This document shows positions 31,950 through 41,384 of a stretch of 64,000 nt of DNA, piece by piece. Positions within the stretch are counted from its first letter, which is position 1; each line of letters begins with the position of its first letter. The stretch comes from Frateuria_A sp051900425. GTDB taxonomy: Bacteria > Pseudomonadota > Gammaproteobacteria > Xanthomonadales > Rhodanobacteraceae. The position numbers were made by a program, and so were the translations under genes. The notes beneath the pieces are model-generated. The model ran no database searches. It was given only the letters and a program-made list of their open reading frames with translations, and was not told the DNA's origin. The stretch lies in assembly GCF_051900425.1 (NCBI RefSeq), contig NZ_JBHZGK010000004.1, positions 124,001 to 188,000 on the forward strand, read 5' to 3'.

Positions 31950-34436
31950 TTGACCCGCCTGTCGCGTTCCGGCCCGTTGCTGCTCGTTACCGGCGGCGTC
32001 TTCATCCTGCTCGGGCTTGCGCTTGCCGTCGGCGGCATCTGGCTGATGGCACTCGGCGGTTCCTGGTACTACCTGCTCGCCGGCCTGGGCCTGGTGGCCA
32101 CCGGCGCGCTGCTGGCGCTCGGGCGCACGCTGGCATTGTGGCTGTATGCGCTCGTGGTGCTGGCCAGCACGGTGTGGGCGGTGGTCGAGGTGCGGCTGGA
32201 CTGGTGGCAACTGCTGCCGCGGCTGGACGTGTGGTTCATCCTGGCGCTGTGGCTCTGGCTGCCGTTCGTCAACCGGCGGCTCGGACCGGTCGACGCCGCG
32301 CACCGCGCCGTGCCTGACGGCTCCCTGCGGGGCGGGCGCTGGGCGCTCGGCATCAGCGTGGCGATCGCGCTGGTAGTGGGCGTGGTCTCGCTGTTCCGCT
32401 CGCCGCACGATCACCCGGGCGAGGTCGCCGCCGCGCGCATGCGTGCGACGGGCACCGCGCCGGCGCCCTTAACCCGACCGGGTGACTGGATCGCCTACGG
32501 CCATTCCGGCTACGGCGACCGCTACTCGCCAGCCACTCAGATCACGCCGGAGAACGTCGACCAGCTCGAAGTGGCCTGGACCTTCCATACCGGCGACTTT
32601 CCCGGCCCGGGCGATCCGGAGGAGATCGCCAATGAGGTCACGCCGCTCAAGGCCAACGGCATGCTCTACCTGTGCACGCCGCACAACATCGTCATCGCGC
32701 TCGACCCCGATACCGGCCGCGAGATCTGGCGTTTCGACCCGAAGATCAACCGCGACGCGAAGAACTACCAGCACATGATCTGCCGCGGCGTGGCCTACTA
32801 CGACTCCGGCGCCTACGCCGCGCAGGCGGCGGCGATGGGCCTGCCGGCCGACCGCGCGCTGGCCGCCGCGGCCTCGGCGCCAACGCCCGCGGGCGCGGTG
32901 GCACCGACGGCGATCAAGGTCGATACCTGCCCGCGGCGCATCTTCGCGCCCACCGCCGATGCGACCATCGTGGCGATCAACGCGGACAACGGCCAGCCGT
33001 GCCGCGACTTCGGCGACAACGGCGTGATCCACCTGTACAACGACCAGCCGGTCAAGAAGCCAGGCTTTCTCAACCCGACTTCGCCGCCGACAGTGACGCG
33101 CCATGTGCTCATCGCCAGCGCCAGCGTCACCGACAATGCCTCGACCGACGAGCCCTCCGGCGTGGTGCGTGGCTTCGACGTCGATACCGGCCGGCTGTTG
33201 TGGAACTTCGACCCCTCCGAGCCGCGCCAGCACCAGCCGCTGCCGCCGGGGCAGACCTACATCCGCAATTCCCCCAACGCCTGGAGCGTGTTCAGCGTCG
33301 ACGAGAAGCTGGGCCTGGTGTACCTGCCGATGGGCAACCAGACGCCCGACATCTGGGGCGGCCGCCGCGACCCCAACGCCGAGCAGTACAGCAGTGCGAT
33401 CGTGGCGCTGGACATCGCCACGGGCCGGGTGCGCTGGGTCTATCAGTCGGTGCACCACGACCTGTGGGACATGGATGTCGGCGGCCAGCCCACGCTGGTC
33501 GACCTGGACACGCCGGCAGGCAAGGTGCCGGCCGTGGTCGCCTCGACCAAGCGCGGCGACATCTACGTGCTGGACCGCCGCGATGGCCATCTGCTGGTGC
33601 CCGCGCCCGAGCGGCCGGTCCCGCAGGGGGCGGCGAAGGGCGACCACGTCTCGCCGACCCAGCCGTTCTCGGCGCTCACCTATCTGCCCGAACGGCGGCT
33701 GCGCGAGGCGGACATGTGGGGCACCACGCCCTACGACCAGCTCATCTGCCGCATCACCTTCCGCAAGTACCGCTACGAAGGCATCTTCACGCCGCCGTCG
33801 GTGCAGGGTTCGCTGATCTACCCCGGCAACTACGGCATCTTCGACTGGGGCGGCATTGCCGTCGATCCCGTGCGCAAGGTGGCGATCCTCAACCCCAGCT
33901 ACATGGCCTTTGTCTCCCGGCTCGTTCCCCGCGAGAAGGCGCAAGCGGCGGAGGGCGGCGGCAGCGAGCAGGGTCTGCAGCCGATGAAGGGCACGCCATT
34001 CGCGGTCGACCTGCATCCGCTGCTGTCGCCCGTGGGCGTGCCGTGCCAGGCGCCGCCGTGGGGCTACCTCGCCGCAGTGGACCTCGTCACCATGAAGAAG
34101 GTCTGGATGCACAAGAACGGCACCATCCAGGACCAGGCGCCGTTCGGGATTCCGTTGCCGCTGGGCGTGCCGAGCCTGGGCGGGCCGATGGTCACCGCCG
34201 GCGGCGTGGCGTTCCTGAGCGGCACGCTGGACTCTTACCTGCGCGCCTACGACGTGCGTACCGGCAAGAAACTGTGGCAGGCGCGCCTTCCAGCCGGTGG
34301 CCAGGCCACGCCGATGACCTACCTGTCCGATCGCACTGGGCGGCAGTACGTGGTGGTGATGGCCGGCGGGCACCGCTCGCTGGGCACCAGGATCGGCGAC
34401 TCGCTGATCGCCTACGCCCTGCCGAAACAACGGTAG
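31950..34436 (+). CDS. gcd: Membrane-bound PQQ-dependent glucose dehydrogenase family
   Basis: Oxidises glucose (or quinate/shikimate in close relatives) in the periplasm and passes electrons to ubiquinone. 828 residues: about five N-terminal membrane helices (1-155), then an eight-bladed PQQ propeller starting GDWIAYGHSGYGDRYSP, with IAPTADATIVAINADNG-like blades and the QTPDIWGGRRDP and HHDLWDMDVGGQPTL motifs. The start is probably TTG 31950, preceded by AGGGAGAAAGG; the only in-frame ATG (31854) lies inside the tRNA terminator. The stop codon TAG is supplied by the first bases of a REP-like palindrome. Confidence 0.92.
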   Translation: MTRLSRSGPLLLVTGGVFILLGLALAVGGIWLMALGGSWYYLLAGLGLVATGALLALGRTLALWLYALVVLASTVWAVVEVRLDWWQLLPRLDVWFILALWLWLPFVNRRLGPVDAAHRAVPDGSLRGGRWALGISVAIALVVGVVSLFRSPHDHPGEVAAARMRATGTAPAPLTRPGDWIAYGHSGYGDRYSPATQITPENVDQLEVAWTFHTGDFPGPGDPEEIANEVTPLKANGMLYLCTPHNIVIALDPDTGREIWRFDPKINRDAKNYQHMICRGVAYYDSGAYAAQAAAMGLPADRALAAAASAPTPAGAVAPTAIKVDTCPRRIFAPTADATIVAINADNGQPCRDFGDNGVIHLYNDQPVKKPGFLNPTSPPTVTRHVLIASASVTDNASTDEPSGVVRGFDVDTGRLLWNFDPSEPRQHQPLPPGQTYIRNSPNAWSVFSVDEKLGLVYLPMGNQTPDIWGGRRDPNAEQYSSAIVALDIATGRVRWVYQSVHHDLWDMDVGGQPTLVDLDTPAGKVPAVVASTKRGDIYVLDRRDGHLLVPAPERPVPQGAAKGDHVSPTQPFSALTYLPERRLREADMWGTTPYDQLICRITFRKYRYEGIFTPPSVQGSLIYPGNYGIFDWGGIAVDPVRKVAILNPSYMAFVSRLVPREKAQAAEGGGSEQGLQPMKGTPFAVDLHPLLSPVGVPCQAPPWGYLAAVDLVTMKKVWMHKNGTIQDQAPFGIPLPLGVPSLGGPMVTAGGVAFLSGTLDSYLRAYDVRTGKKLWQARLPAGGQATPMTYLSDRTGRQYVVVMAGGHRSLGTRIGDSLIAYALPKQR

Positions 34437-34493
34437 GAGCGCACCCGGTGCGCGACCGCCATGCAGGGGTCGCGCACAGGGTGCACTCCTGCA
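34433..34493. repeat. REP-like palindrome, family 1
   Basis: Begins GTAGGAGCGCACCCGGTGCG at the last codons of the PQQ dehydrogenase gene and ends GGTGCACTCCTGCA, 14 bases before the end of the sugar porter gene. Confidence 0.8.
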
Positions 34494-34506
34494 GGAAGCC
34501 AGCTCG

Positions 34507-35934
34507 TCAGCCCGGCATGTCCTCGAGCTCCATGCCCTTGGTCTCGCGTACCGCGAACACCACGAACAGCAGCGAGATCAGCGCGAACGCGGCATACAGG
34601 CCATAGGCGAAGCTCAATCCTGCCTCGGCCAGCGCCGGGAAGGTCGACGTGATCAGGAAGTTCGCCAGCCACTGCGCGGCGGCCGCCACCGCCAGCGCGA
34701 CCGCACGGATGCGGTTGGGGAACATCTCGCCCAGCAGCACCCACACCATCGGGCCCCAGCTCAACCCGAAGAACACCACGTAGGCGTTCGCGGCCACCAG
34801 CGCGACCATGTTCCAGGGCGCGGGCAGGGTGAGGTTCGCGCCCGCGCCGACCGACTGCGAGAAGCACCAGGCCATCAGCCCCAGGGTGACGGTCATGCCG
34901 GCCGAGCCGATCGCCAGCAGCGGCTTGCGGCCGAGCTTGTCGACCAGCGCGATTGCCACCAGCGTCACCAGCACGTTGACGATCGAAGTGATTACCGTGA
35001 TCGAGAACGAGTCGGCCTCGCTGAAGCCGACCGAATGCCACAGCGCGGACGAGTAGTAGAAGATCACGTTGATGCCGACGAACTGCTGGAACACTGACAG
35101 CAGGATGCCGACCCACACCACCGGCAGCAGGCCCAGCCGCGGGCCGCGCAGGTCACGCAGGCGCGGACGGTACTCCATCTTCAGGCTGCGCTCGATCTCG
35201 CCCAGCTTGTAGTCCAGTGCGCTCTCGCTGCGCATCGCCAGCACCTTGCGCAGCACCTCGCGCGCCTCGGCCAGCCGGCCGCGCGCCACCAGGTGGCGGG
35301 GCGATTCCGGCACGCCGAGCACCAGCGCGCCGTAGACCAGCGCCGGCACCACCGCCACCAGGAACATCCAGCGCCAGGCTTCCAGGCCGAACCAGAGCTT
35401 CGCCGAGGCGCCGCCGGCGGTGGCGGCGAGCCAGGCGTCGCTGAGCAGCGCGGCGAAGATGCCGAGCACGATGGCCAACTGCTGCAGCGAACCGAGTCGA
35501 CCGCGCACGTGCGCCGGCGACACTTCCGCGATATAGGTCGGTGCGATCACCGAGGCCATGCCGACGCCGACGCCGCCGACGATGCGCCACAGGATCAGGT
35601 CCCACATGCCGGTGACCAGGCCCGAGCCGATCGCGCTGGCCGCCAGCAGCACGGCGGCGACCTGCATGGTGCGTACGCGACCCAGGCGGTCGGCCAGCGT
35701 GCCGGCATACCAGGCGCCGGCGGCCGAGCCGAGCAGGGCGCAGGACACGGCCAGGCCGATGCGGGCGGCGTCGAGTTCGAAGCCGCCGCGGATGGCCTCC
35801 ACGGCGCCGTTGATCACCGCCGTGTCGAACCCGAACAGGAAGCCACCGAGCGCCGCCGCGGCCGCGATCAGCACGATGCGCGCCGTGGCCCGTTGTTCCA
35901 GTGCCAGGTCGACTGGCGTCTCCCGCGTACTCAT
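34507..35934 (-). CDS. Sugar porter family MFS transporter
   Basis: Proton-coupled sugar uptake carrier of 475 residues with twelve membrane helices. Sugar-porter signatures: LGGFLFGFDTAVINGA in helix 1, YAGTLADRLGRVRTM, YIAEVSPAHVRGRLGSLQQL, QQFVGINVIFYYSS (helix 7, the sugar-selectivity region), VDKLGRKPLLAIGSAGM and PNRIRAVALAV. Start 35934 has GGAAG upstream. It is divergent from the LacI regulator with a shared operator at 36007, and is probably a glucose or maltose-derived hexose importer of this locus. Confidence 0.93.
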   Translation of the reverse strand: MSTRETPVDLALEQRATARIVLIAAAAALGGFLFGFDTAVINGAVEAIRGGFELDAARIGLAVSCALLGSAAGAWYAGTLADRLGRVRTMQVAAVLLAASAIGSGLVTGMWDLILWRIVGGVGVGMASVIAPTYIAEVSPAHVRGRLGSLQQLAIVLGIFAALLSDAWLAATAGGASAKLWFGLEAWRWMFLVAVVPALVYGALVLGVPESPRHLVARGRLAEAREVLRKVLAMRSESALDYKLGEIERSLKMEYRPRLRDLRGPRLGLLPVVWVGILLSVFQQFVGINVIFYYSSALWHSVGFSEADSFSITVITSIVNVLVTLVAIALVDKLGRKPLLAIGSAGMTVTLGLMAWCFSQSVGAGANLTLPAPWNMVALVAANAYVVFFGLSWGPMVWVLLGEMFPNRIRAVALAVAAAAQWLANFLITSTFPALAEAGLSFAYGLYAAFALISLLFVVFAVRETKGMELEDMPG

Positions 35935-36006
35935 CCGTTCTTCCCCCGAAGGTCCCAAGGACGACATGTGGTGCGAGTCTGGCTGCTGCCGCGGTCGCCG
36001 TCCGGC

Positions 36007-36021
36007 TGAATACGTATGCAT
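36007..36021. promoter_or_regulatory. LacI-type operator, site A
   Basis: TGAATACGTATGCAT, a near-palindrome with central TACGTA. It lies midway between the divergent sugar porter (73 bases) and lacI (71 bases) starts. Identical 14-bp sequence, in either orientation, recurs at 46231, 51076 and 51426. Confidence 0.82.
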
Positions 36022-36091
36022 GCCTGCCGGCACGCCGCGACCGCCCGATGGTAATGTTGTCAGCGCCGGCAGTACCAGAGGTTTCACAGCA

Positions 36092-37120
36092 GTGAGCAAG
36101 GCCAAAGCGACGTCGATCGACATCGCCCACCTGGCGGGGGTTTCGCAGGCGACGGTGTCGCGCGCCCTGCGCGGCAGCCCGCTGGTCAGCGAGGAGACCC
36201 GCGAGCGCATCCGCGCCGCGGCCGAACAGCTTCGCTACAAGGTCGACAAGAACGCCTCCAACCTGCGCCTTCAGCATTCAGGCACGCTGGCGCTGCTGCT
36301 GTTCGAGGACCCGACCACCGACGGCTCGAACATCAACCCGTTCTTCCTTTCGATGCTCGGCTCGATCACCCGCGCCTGCGCGCAGCAGGGCTACGACCTG
36401 CTGGTGTCATTCCAGCAGTTCTCCACCGACTGGCACGCCGACTACGCCGACAGCAAGAAGGCCGACGGCATCATCCTGCTCGGCTATGGCGACTACCTGG
36501 CTTATCGTGCGCGGCTGGAAAAGCTCGTGGCGATCGGCACGCGTTTCGTGCGGTGGGGCGCGGTGCAGCAGGACCAGCCGGGCGTGTCGGTCGGTTGCGA
36601 CAACTTCAGCGGCGGCCAGGCGGTGGCGCGGCACTTCATCGAGCAGGGCTGCCGGCGGATCGCCTTCCTGGGCGACGCCTCCAGCCACTATCCGGAGTTT
36701 TTCGAGCGTTATCGGGGTTACGCAGACGCACTGCAGCAGGCCGGGCTGGATGTGGACGAGGCCTTGCAGGTAGACGCCGAGAGCACGCAGTTGTGCGGCC
36801 ATACGGCCATGTCGGAGCTGATCGCGCGCGACGTGCCGTTCGACGCAGTGTTTGCCGCCAGCGACCTGATCGCCATCGGCGCGATGAACGCCCTGGCCGA
36901 ACGCGGCTACAAGGTGCCGGCCGACGTGCCGGTCGCCGGCTTCGACGATATCCCGATGGCGCGCTTCGCCAGCCCGCCGCTCACCACCGTGCTGCAGGAC
37001 ACGCGCAGCGCGGGCGAGGTGCTGGTCGACAACCTGTTGAAGATGATCCGCGGCGAGCCGGCCGAAAGCGTGATGCTGCCGGTGAAGTTGATGGTGCGGC
37101 CATCGAGCGTGCGTCCGTAA
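36092..37120 (+). CDS. LacI-family regulator of the maltodextrin locus
   Basis: Product of 342 residues. The N-terminal helix-turn-helix SIDIAHLAGVSQATVSRALR is standard LacI, followed by the hinge region and a periplasmic-binding-type sensor domain (GTLALLLFED..., SVGCDNFSGGQAVARHFIEQ, VPVAGFDDIPMARFASPPLT). The start is GTG 36092 with AGAGG 10 bases upstream. Being adjacent to site A and to the sugar genes, it is the best candidate for the factor that binds all four operators. The ligand is unknown, probably maltose or a derivative. Confidence 0.92.
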   Translation: MSKAKATSIDIAHLAGVSQATVSRALRGSPLVSEETRERIRAAAEQLRYKVDKNASNLRLQHSGTLALLLFEDPTTDGSNINPFFLSMLGSITRACAQQGYDLLVSFQQFSTDWHADYADSKKADGIILLGYGDYLAYRARLEKLVAIGTRFVRWGAVQQDQPGVSVGCDNFSGGQAVARHFIEQGCRRIAFLGDASSHYPEFFERYRGYADALQQAGLDVDEALQVDAESTQLCGHTAMSELIARDVPFDAVFAASDLIAIGAMNALAERGYKVPADVPVAGFDDIPMARFASPPLTTVLQDTRSAGEVLVDNLLKMIRGEPAESVMLPVKLMVRPSSVRP

Positions 37121-37186
37121 GCCCGCCTTGCTTAGCCTTCCCGTCGGGGGAGAGGCCTAAGGATGAGGACCGGGACTCGCGGGAAG

Positions 37187-38194
37187 TTACGGCCGGGCAG
37201 GTTGCGGAAACGCCCACCGCAGGAACACCGGCAACATCTTTGCCCATGACGCCTGCTGGTGATGCCCTCCCGGCAGCAGGAACACCGTCACGTCGGCATC
37301 CGGGCCCGTGGTGACATAGCCAAGCTGGCGCAAGCCACCGCGCTGCACGCCATCGCCGCGATAGCCATCCACGAGGTCTTGCAGATCGTCGATCACGTCG
37401 ATCACGCCATCATGGTCGCGATCGTTCGTCTCTTCGGCCGTTCCCGCGGCGAACCAGAACTTCAGCCCCTTGCGCCGTGGGCCGCGATCGACCATCGCCT
37501 GCGCCAGTCGGGTGCGTTGCACGGCCGCCGCATCGCTGCGATCGCCCGCCAGCCAGAACGACGGCGACATGGCGCCGACCTTGCCGAACACGTCGGGGTA
37601 TTCCCAGCCCAGGTTGAACGCGTTGAGCGCGCCCAGCGACCAACCCATCACCGTGCGCTGGCCGGCGTCGGCGCGGGTGCGGTAGTGCGCGTCGACGTAG
37701 GGCACCAGTGCGGTGGCAACCCAGGATGAGTAGTCGGCAGCCCTCAGGCCGATCGCCCCGATCCGCGATCCGCCGACCACGCTTTGCCCTCGCTTGCGAT
37801 CGGAAAGCCCGTAGCCGCTGGCACGATCCTGCAGCATGTCGATGGCGACGACGATGACCGGCTCGATCGCTTGCTCGTCATACAACCTCGCGAGCGTCGC
37901 CTGCAGCCCGACCGCCTGCATGTCCTGGCCATCGTTGGCATACAGCACCGGGTAGCGGTCGGTCGAGTTCGCGTAACCGGGCGGAAGGTAGACCGTGACG
38001 TGGATGCGCTCGGGCGCGAAGGCCGGGCTCTCCAGCTCGAGCCTCTGCGCCTGCGCGCGTGCCGCGCAGGGAAGCAGCAGGAGCAGGGCGAGCCACCAAG
38101 CCGCCTGGAACCGCGTAGGGTGGGCTTCAGCCCACCGTGCACGGTACGTCGACGGGCGGTGGGCTGAAACCCACCCTGCAAGGCAGTCATTCAT
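37187..38194 (-). CDS. Exported esterase with REP-derived N-terminal extension
   Basis: Product of 335 residues as read. The hydrolase core resembles enterochelin esterase/putative esterase (VTVYLPPGYANSTDRYPVLY, IVVAIDM, nucleophile MGWSLGALNAF, late His in LPGGHHQQ). The signal peptide (WWLALLLLLPCAARAQA) starts only at about residue 32. Residues about 5-27 are encoded by a GTGGGCT/AGCCCAC palindrome (38115-38179). ATG 38194 overlaps the amylase stop by 8 bases. Alternatively translation starts internally at a non-ATG codon. Being in the carbohydrate locus suggests a sugar-ester substrate, which is inference. Confidence 0.8.
   Translation of the reverse strand: MNDCLAGWVSAHRPSTYRARWAEAHPTRFQAAWWLALLLLLPCAARAQAQRLELESPAFAPERIHVTVYLPPGYANSTDRYPVLYANDGQDMQAVGLQATLARLYDEQAIEPVIVVAIDMLQDRASGYGLSDRKRGQSVVGGSRIGAIGLRAADYSSWVATALVPYVDAHYRTRADAGQRTVMGWSLGALNAFNLGWEYPDVFGKVGAMSPSFWLAGDRSDAAAVQRTRLAQAMVDRGPRRKGLKFWFAAGTAEETNDRDHDGVIDVIDDLQDLVDGYRGDGVQRGGLRQLGYVTTGPDADVTVFLLPGGHHQQASWAKMLPVFLRWAFPQPARP
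38115..38179. repeat. REP-like palindrome, family 2, inside a coding region
   Basis: Arms GTAGGGTGGGCTTCAGCCCA and its near-complement ending GGGCTGAAACCCACCCTGC. It is located within codons about 5-27 of the esterase, directly after the amylase gene. The frame is open through it. Confidence 0.85.
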
Positions 38195-39869
38195 CCGGAT
38201 GGCTCTTGTCGCTCATCAGGCGCGTCAGCTCGGCGACGAGGTCGGCGCGGGTGGCTGGGGCGTCCAGCAGGTACACCGCCACGTCGTGCGGCGCCACGTT
38301 CGCGTCCAGCGCGCCGCCCGCCGCCACGTCGACTGCCGCACCACACAGCGCCCCCTGCCAGCGGCCCGGCTGCAGGTACCTCGTCACATGGAACCGGGCA
38401 GGCTTGTCGCCCTTGTTGAGCAACACCAGCGCGATCTGGTGCGCGCCGGCCCTCTGGTACACGCGATAGAACGCCGCCTGGTCGCCACCCATGTGTTCGA
38501 CCAGCATCAGCCCGCGCTGCAGTGCCGGCGTGCGCTCACGCAGGTTGGCAATGCGCCTGAGCTGGCGGTAGATCGGGCTCTTGTCCGCCGCGTCGATGCG
38601 CGCCTGGCCGTAATAGTTGCGATTGCCCTCGTGTTCTGCACGCCCTCGCTCGAAGCCCGTTTCCGAACCGTAGTAGACCGCCGGGATGCCGCGGGTGGTG
38701 AACAGCCAGTTGTTGGCGTCGATGAAGCCCTGGTCGCTGGCGTCCATGCGCGCCATGTCGTGGTTGTCGTAGAAGGTGACCAGTTCATACGGGTTGGCGT
38801 ACGGGCCGTTGGTCAGGTAGAGCTTCGACTGCAGCAGCGCGTAGTCGCTCCCGGGGTGCTCGAACACCGCCTTGATCGCGCCCTGCTGCGGGAAGTCGAG
38901 CAGGCTGATGCCGCCGTTCCTGGCCCAGGTGTACTTGCCGATGTTGTCGGGGCTGTAGTCGAACGCCTCGCCGTACATGAAGAAACCGGGGTGCTTCGCG
39001 CGGATGCGCGCGGAGAACTGTCGCCAGAACGCGGTCGACATGTGGCTGATGGTGTCGATGCGGAACGCATCCGCGCCCTGGCCGATCCACTTCAGGTACG
39101 CGCCGGTGAAGTAGTCCAGCACCGCCGGGTCGGACTCGTCGTTGTTGGACAGCTGCGCCAGGTCCTCGTACGCGTGGTAGAAGCGGTGCAGCGGGTTGTG
39201 GCGTGGGTCCAGCTGCCAGGGCGGCAGGTTCTGCTCGTCGGCAATGAGCTTGCCGTGCCCGTCGAAGATCTGCCCGAACTGCGGCTGGCGCACCGGCATG
39301 GTGAACGCCGGCGAGCCGTGGTTGAGCACGATGTCCTGCACGACCTTCAGGCCGGCCTTGTGCATGCCGGCGGTGAACTGTGCGAAGTCCAGGTCCTTGC
39401 TCGGCAGGTGTTCGTCGAGCTGGTAGAAGTTGATGCCCCAGTAGCCGTGGAAACCGGTCTTGCCGCGGTCGGTGAATTTCGAGCCCCAGCTCACCGGGTC
39501 GCCGCCGGTGAAGGCCTGGTCGGGGTTGTCCACGATCGGCGTGATCCACACCGCGCCGAAGCCCATGCCGCGGATGTAGCCGGCGTTGTCCAGCACGCCC
39601 TTGAAGTCGCCACCCAGGTAGCCGATGTTCGCACTCTGGCCCTTGGGGGCGCCCGGCACCGGGATGTCGAAGGTGCGGTGCGCGCCACCCTGGTCGCGAT
39701 GGTCGTTGGACCGGTCGCCATCGACGAAGCGGTCGGTCATCACGAAGTAGATGGCGTTGGCGGCGAACGGCGCGTCGGTGCCGTAGAACTCGCGCGGCGC
39801 GTTGTCTGCGTGGGCGATGCCGGCGCCGAGAGCCAGCGCCAGGGCGGCCATGACGGTGGTGGGTTTCAT
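38187..39869 (-). CDS. Periplasmic alpha-amylase family (GH13) enzyme
   Basis: Product of 560 residues with signal peptide (VMAALALALGAGIAHA). GH13 catalytic set: nucleophile Asp in DAFRIDTISH, acid/base Glu in FMYGEAF, transition-state Asp in FYDNHDMARM, plus VQDIVLNHGS. A C-terminal beta-domain follows (YYGQARI..., GALDANVAPHDVAVYLL). Likely acts on maltodextrins or starch fragments in the periplasm; whether it is an endo-amylase or cyclodextrinase-like is unclear. It follows the MFS gene by 30 bases, in the same operon. Confidence 0.92.
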   Translation of the reverse strand: MKPTTVMAALALALGAGIAHADNAPREFYGTDAPFAANAIYFVMTDRFVDGDRSNDHRDQGGAHRTFDIPVPGAPKGQSANIGYLGGDFKGVLDNAGYIRGMGFGAVWITPIVDNPDQAFTGGDPVSWGSKFTDRGKTGFHGYWGINFYQLDEHLPSKDLDFAQFTAGMHKAGLKVVQDIVLNHGSPAFTMPVRQPQFGQIFDGHGKLIADEQNLPPWQLDPRHNPLHRFYHAYEDLAQLSNNDESDPAVLDYFTGAYLKWIGQGADAFRIDTISHMSTAFWRQFSARIRAKHPGFFMYGEAFDYSPDNIGKYTWARNGGISLLDFPQQGAIKAVFEHPGSDYALLQSKLYLTNGPYANPYELVTFYDNHDMARMDASDQGFIDANNWLFTTRGIPAVYYGSETGFERGRAEHEGNRNYYGQARIDAADKSPIYRQLRRIANLRERTPALQRGLMLVEHMGGDQAAFYRVYQRAGAHQIALVLLNKGDKPARFHVTRYLQPGRWQGALCGAAVDVAAGGALDANVAPHDVAVYLLDAPATRADLVAELTRLMSDKSHPDE

Positions 39870-39899
39870 GTTGCGTCCTTGGGGAATCCGGTGGCTTGC

Positions 39900-41384
39900 C
39901 TATGCGGCCTGGGCGAGGGGCGCAAGATCGGGCTCGCGCACGCGCAGCGTGCAGATGCCGGCGACGACCAGGCTGGCACCGCCCAGCGCCAGCGCCCAGA
40001 TCGGCTGGCCATGGAAGAAGGTCTTGAGCAGCAGCCCCAGCACGCTGGCGGCCAGCAGCTGCGGGATCACGATGAAGAAATTGAAGATGCCCATGTACAC
40101 GCCCATCTTGGCCGCCGGCAGGTTGTCCGACAGCAGCGCGTAGGGCAGCGACAGGATCGAAGCCCAGGCGAAACCCACGCCGACCATGGAGGCGATGAGC
40201 CAGCGCGCGTCGTGCAGCACCACGAACGACAGCAAGCCGGCGCCGCCCAGGCACAGGTTGACCAGGTGGCTGATGCGCAGGCCCCAGCGGCGCACCATCC
40301 ACGGGATCAGCAGGGCGGCCGGTACGGTCACGCCGTTGTAGACCGCAAACAGCACGCCGGCCCAGTTGGCCCCTTCGTTGTACGCCGCGCTGGCGGTATC
40401 CGTGCTGCCGAAGAAGCTCTGTGCCACGCCCTGGGTGGTGTAGATCCACATCGCGAACAGCGCGAACCACGAAAAGAACTGCACCCAGGCCAGCCGACGC
40501 ATCGGGGCCGGCATGCCGTACAGATCGCTCATCACCTGCTGCGGCATGCCGCGGCTGCGGGTGAAGGCGACCCAGACGAACAGCAGCCCGAACACGGCCA
40601 GGCCGCCGCCCAGCAGGTACAGCTCCTTCTCCAGTCCGAAGTGGGCAATGGCGAACAGCAGCGCGGCGCCCAGCGCCAGCAACAGCGCGCCCAGGCGCCA
40701 TGCGCCGGAGGTGTCGGCCGGCGTGTCGGCGGGTGCCTGGTCGGCCTGTTCACGCAGTTGCCGTGGCGGATATTCCGGGCTCGTGGCGATCGTCCAGAGC
40801 ACCGCGCCGAGCAGCACGACGCCGCCGGCATAGAAGGCGTATTTCACCGTGTCGGGCACGCCGCCGGCGGGTGCGACATTGGCCACGCCGGATCGGGCCA
40901 GCAGCCAGGGCAGGGCGGAGGCGACCACGGCACCGACGCCGATGAAGAAGCTCTGCATCGCATAGCCAAGCGGCCGTTGGCGCGGCGGCAACTGATCGCC
41001 GACGAAGGCGCGGAACGGTTCCATGGACACGTTGATCGAGGCGTCCATGATCCACAGCAGCCCGGCGGCGATCCAGAGCGAAGGCGCATTGGGCATCCAC
41101 ATGAGCGCCAGCGTGGTGAGCATCGCGCCGACCAGGAAATAGGGGCGGCGACGGCCCAGCCGGTTCCACGTGTGGTCGGACAGGTGTCCGACGATCGGCT
41201 GCACGATCAGGCCGGTGAGCGGGGCGGCCACCCACAGGATGGGAATGTCCGCCACGTCCGCACCCAGGGTCTGGAAGATGCGGCTGACGTTGGCGTTCTG
41301 CAGGGCGAAGCCGAACTGGATGCCCAGGAACCCGAAACACATGTTCCAGATCTGCCAGAAGGACAGGGTGGGTTTGTTGCTCAT
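39900..41384 (-). CDS. MFS maltose-type transporter (SLC45/sucrose-transporter-like)
   Basis: Product of 494 residues, twelve helices. The N-terminus LSFWQIWNMCFGFLGIQFGF followed by ALQNANVSRIFQTLGAD and QPIVGHLSDHTWNRLGRRRP is typical of the plant-sucrose-transporter-like bacterial maltose carriers found with TonB-dependent maltodextrin receptors. It would bring maltose or short maltodextrins from periplasm to cytoplasm. Start 41384 was chosen after excluding sequence that belongs to an upstream REP-like palindrome. Confidence 0.92.
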   Translation of the reverse strand: MSNKPTLSFWQIWNMCFGFLGIQFGFALQNANVSRIFQTLGADVADIPILWVAAPLTGLIVQPIVGHLSDHTWNRLGRRRPYFLVGAMLTTLALMWMPNAPSLWIAAGLLWIMDASINVSMEPFRAFVGDQLPPRQRPLGYAMQSFFIGVGAVVASALPWLLARSGVANVAPAGGVPDTVKYAFYAGGVVLLGAVLWTIATSPEYPPRQLREQADQAPADTPADTSGAWRLGALLLALGAALLFAIAHFGLEKELYLLGGGLAVFGLLFVWVAFTRSRGMPQQVMSDLYGMPAPMRRLAWVQFFSWFALFAMWIYTTQGVAQSFFGSTDTASAAYNEGANWAGVLFAVYNGVTVPAALLIPWMVRRWGLRISHLVNLCLGGAGLLSFVVLHDARWLIASMVGVGFAWASILSLPYALLSDNLPAAKMGVYMGIFNFFIVIPQLLAASVLGLLLKTFFHGQPIWALALGGASLVVAGICTLRVREPDLAPLAQAA

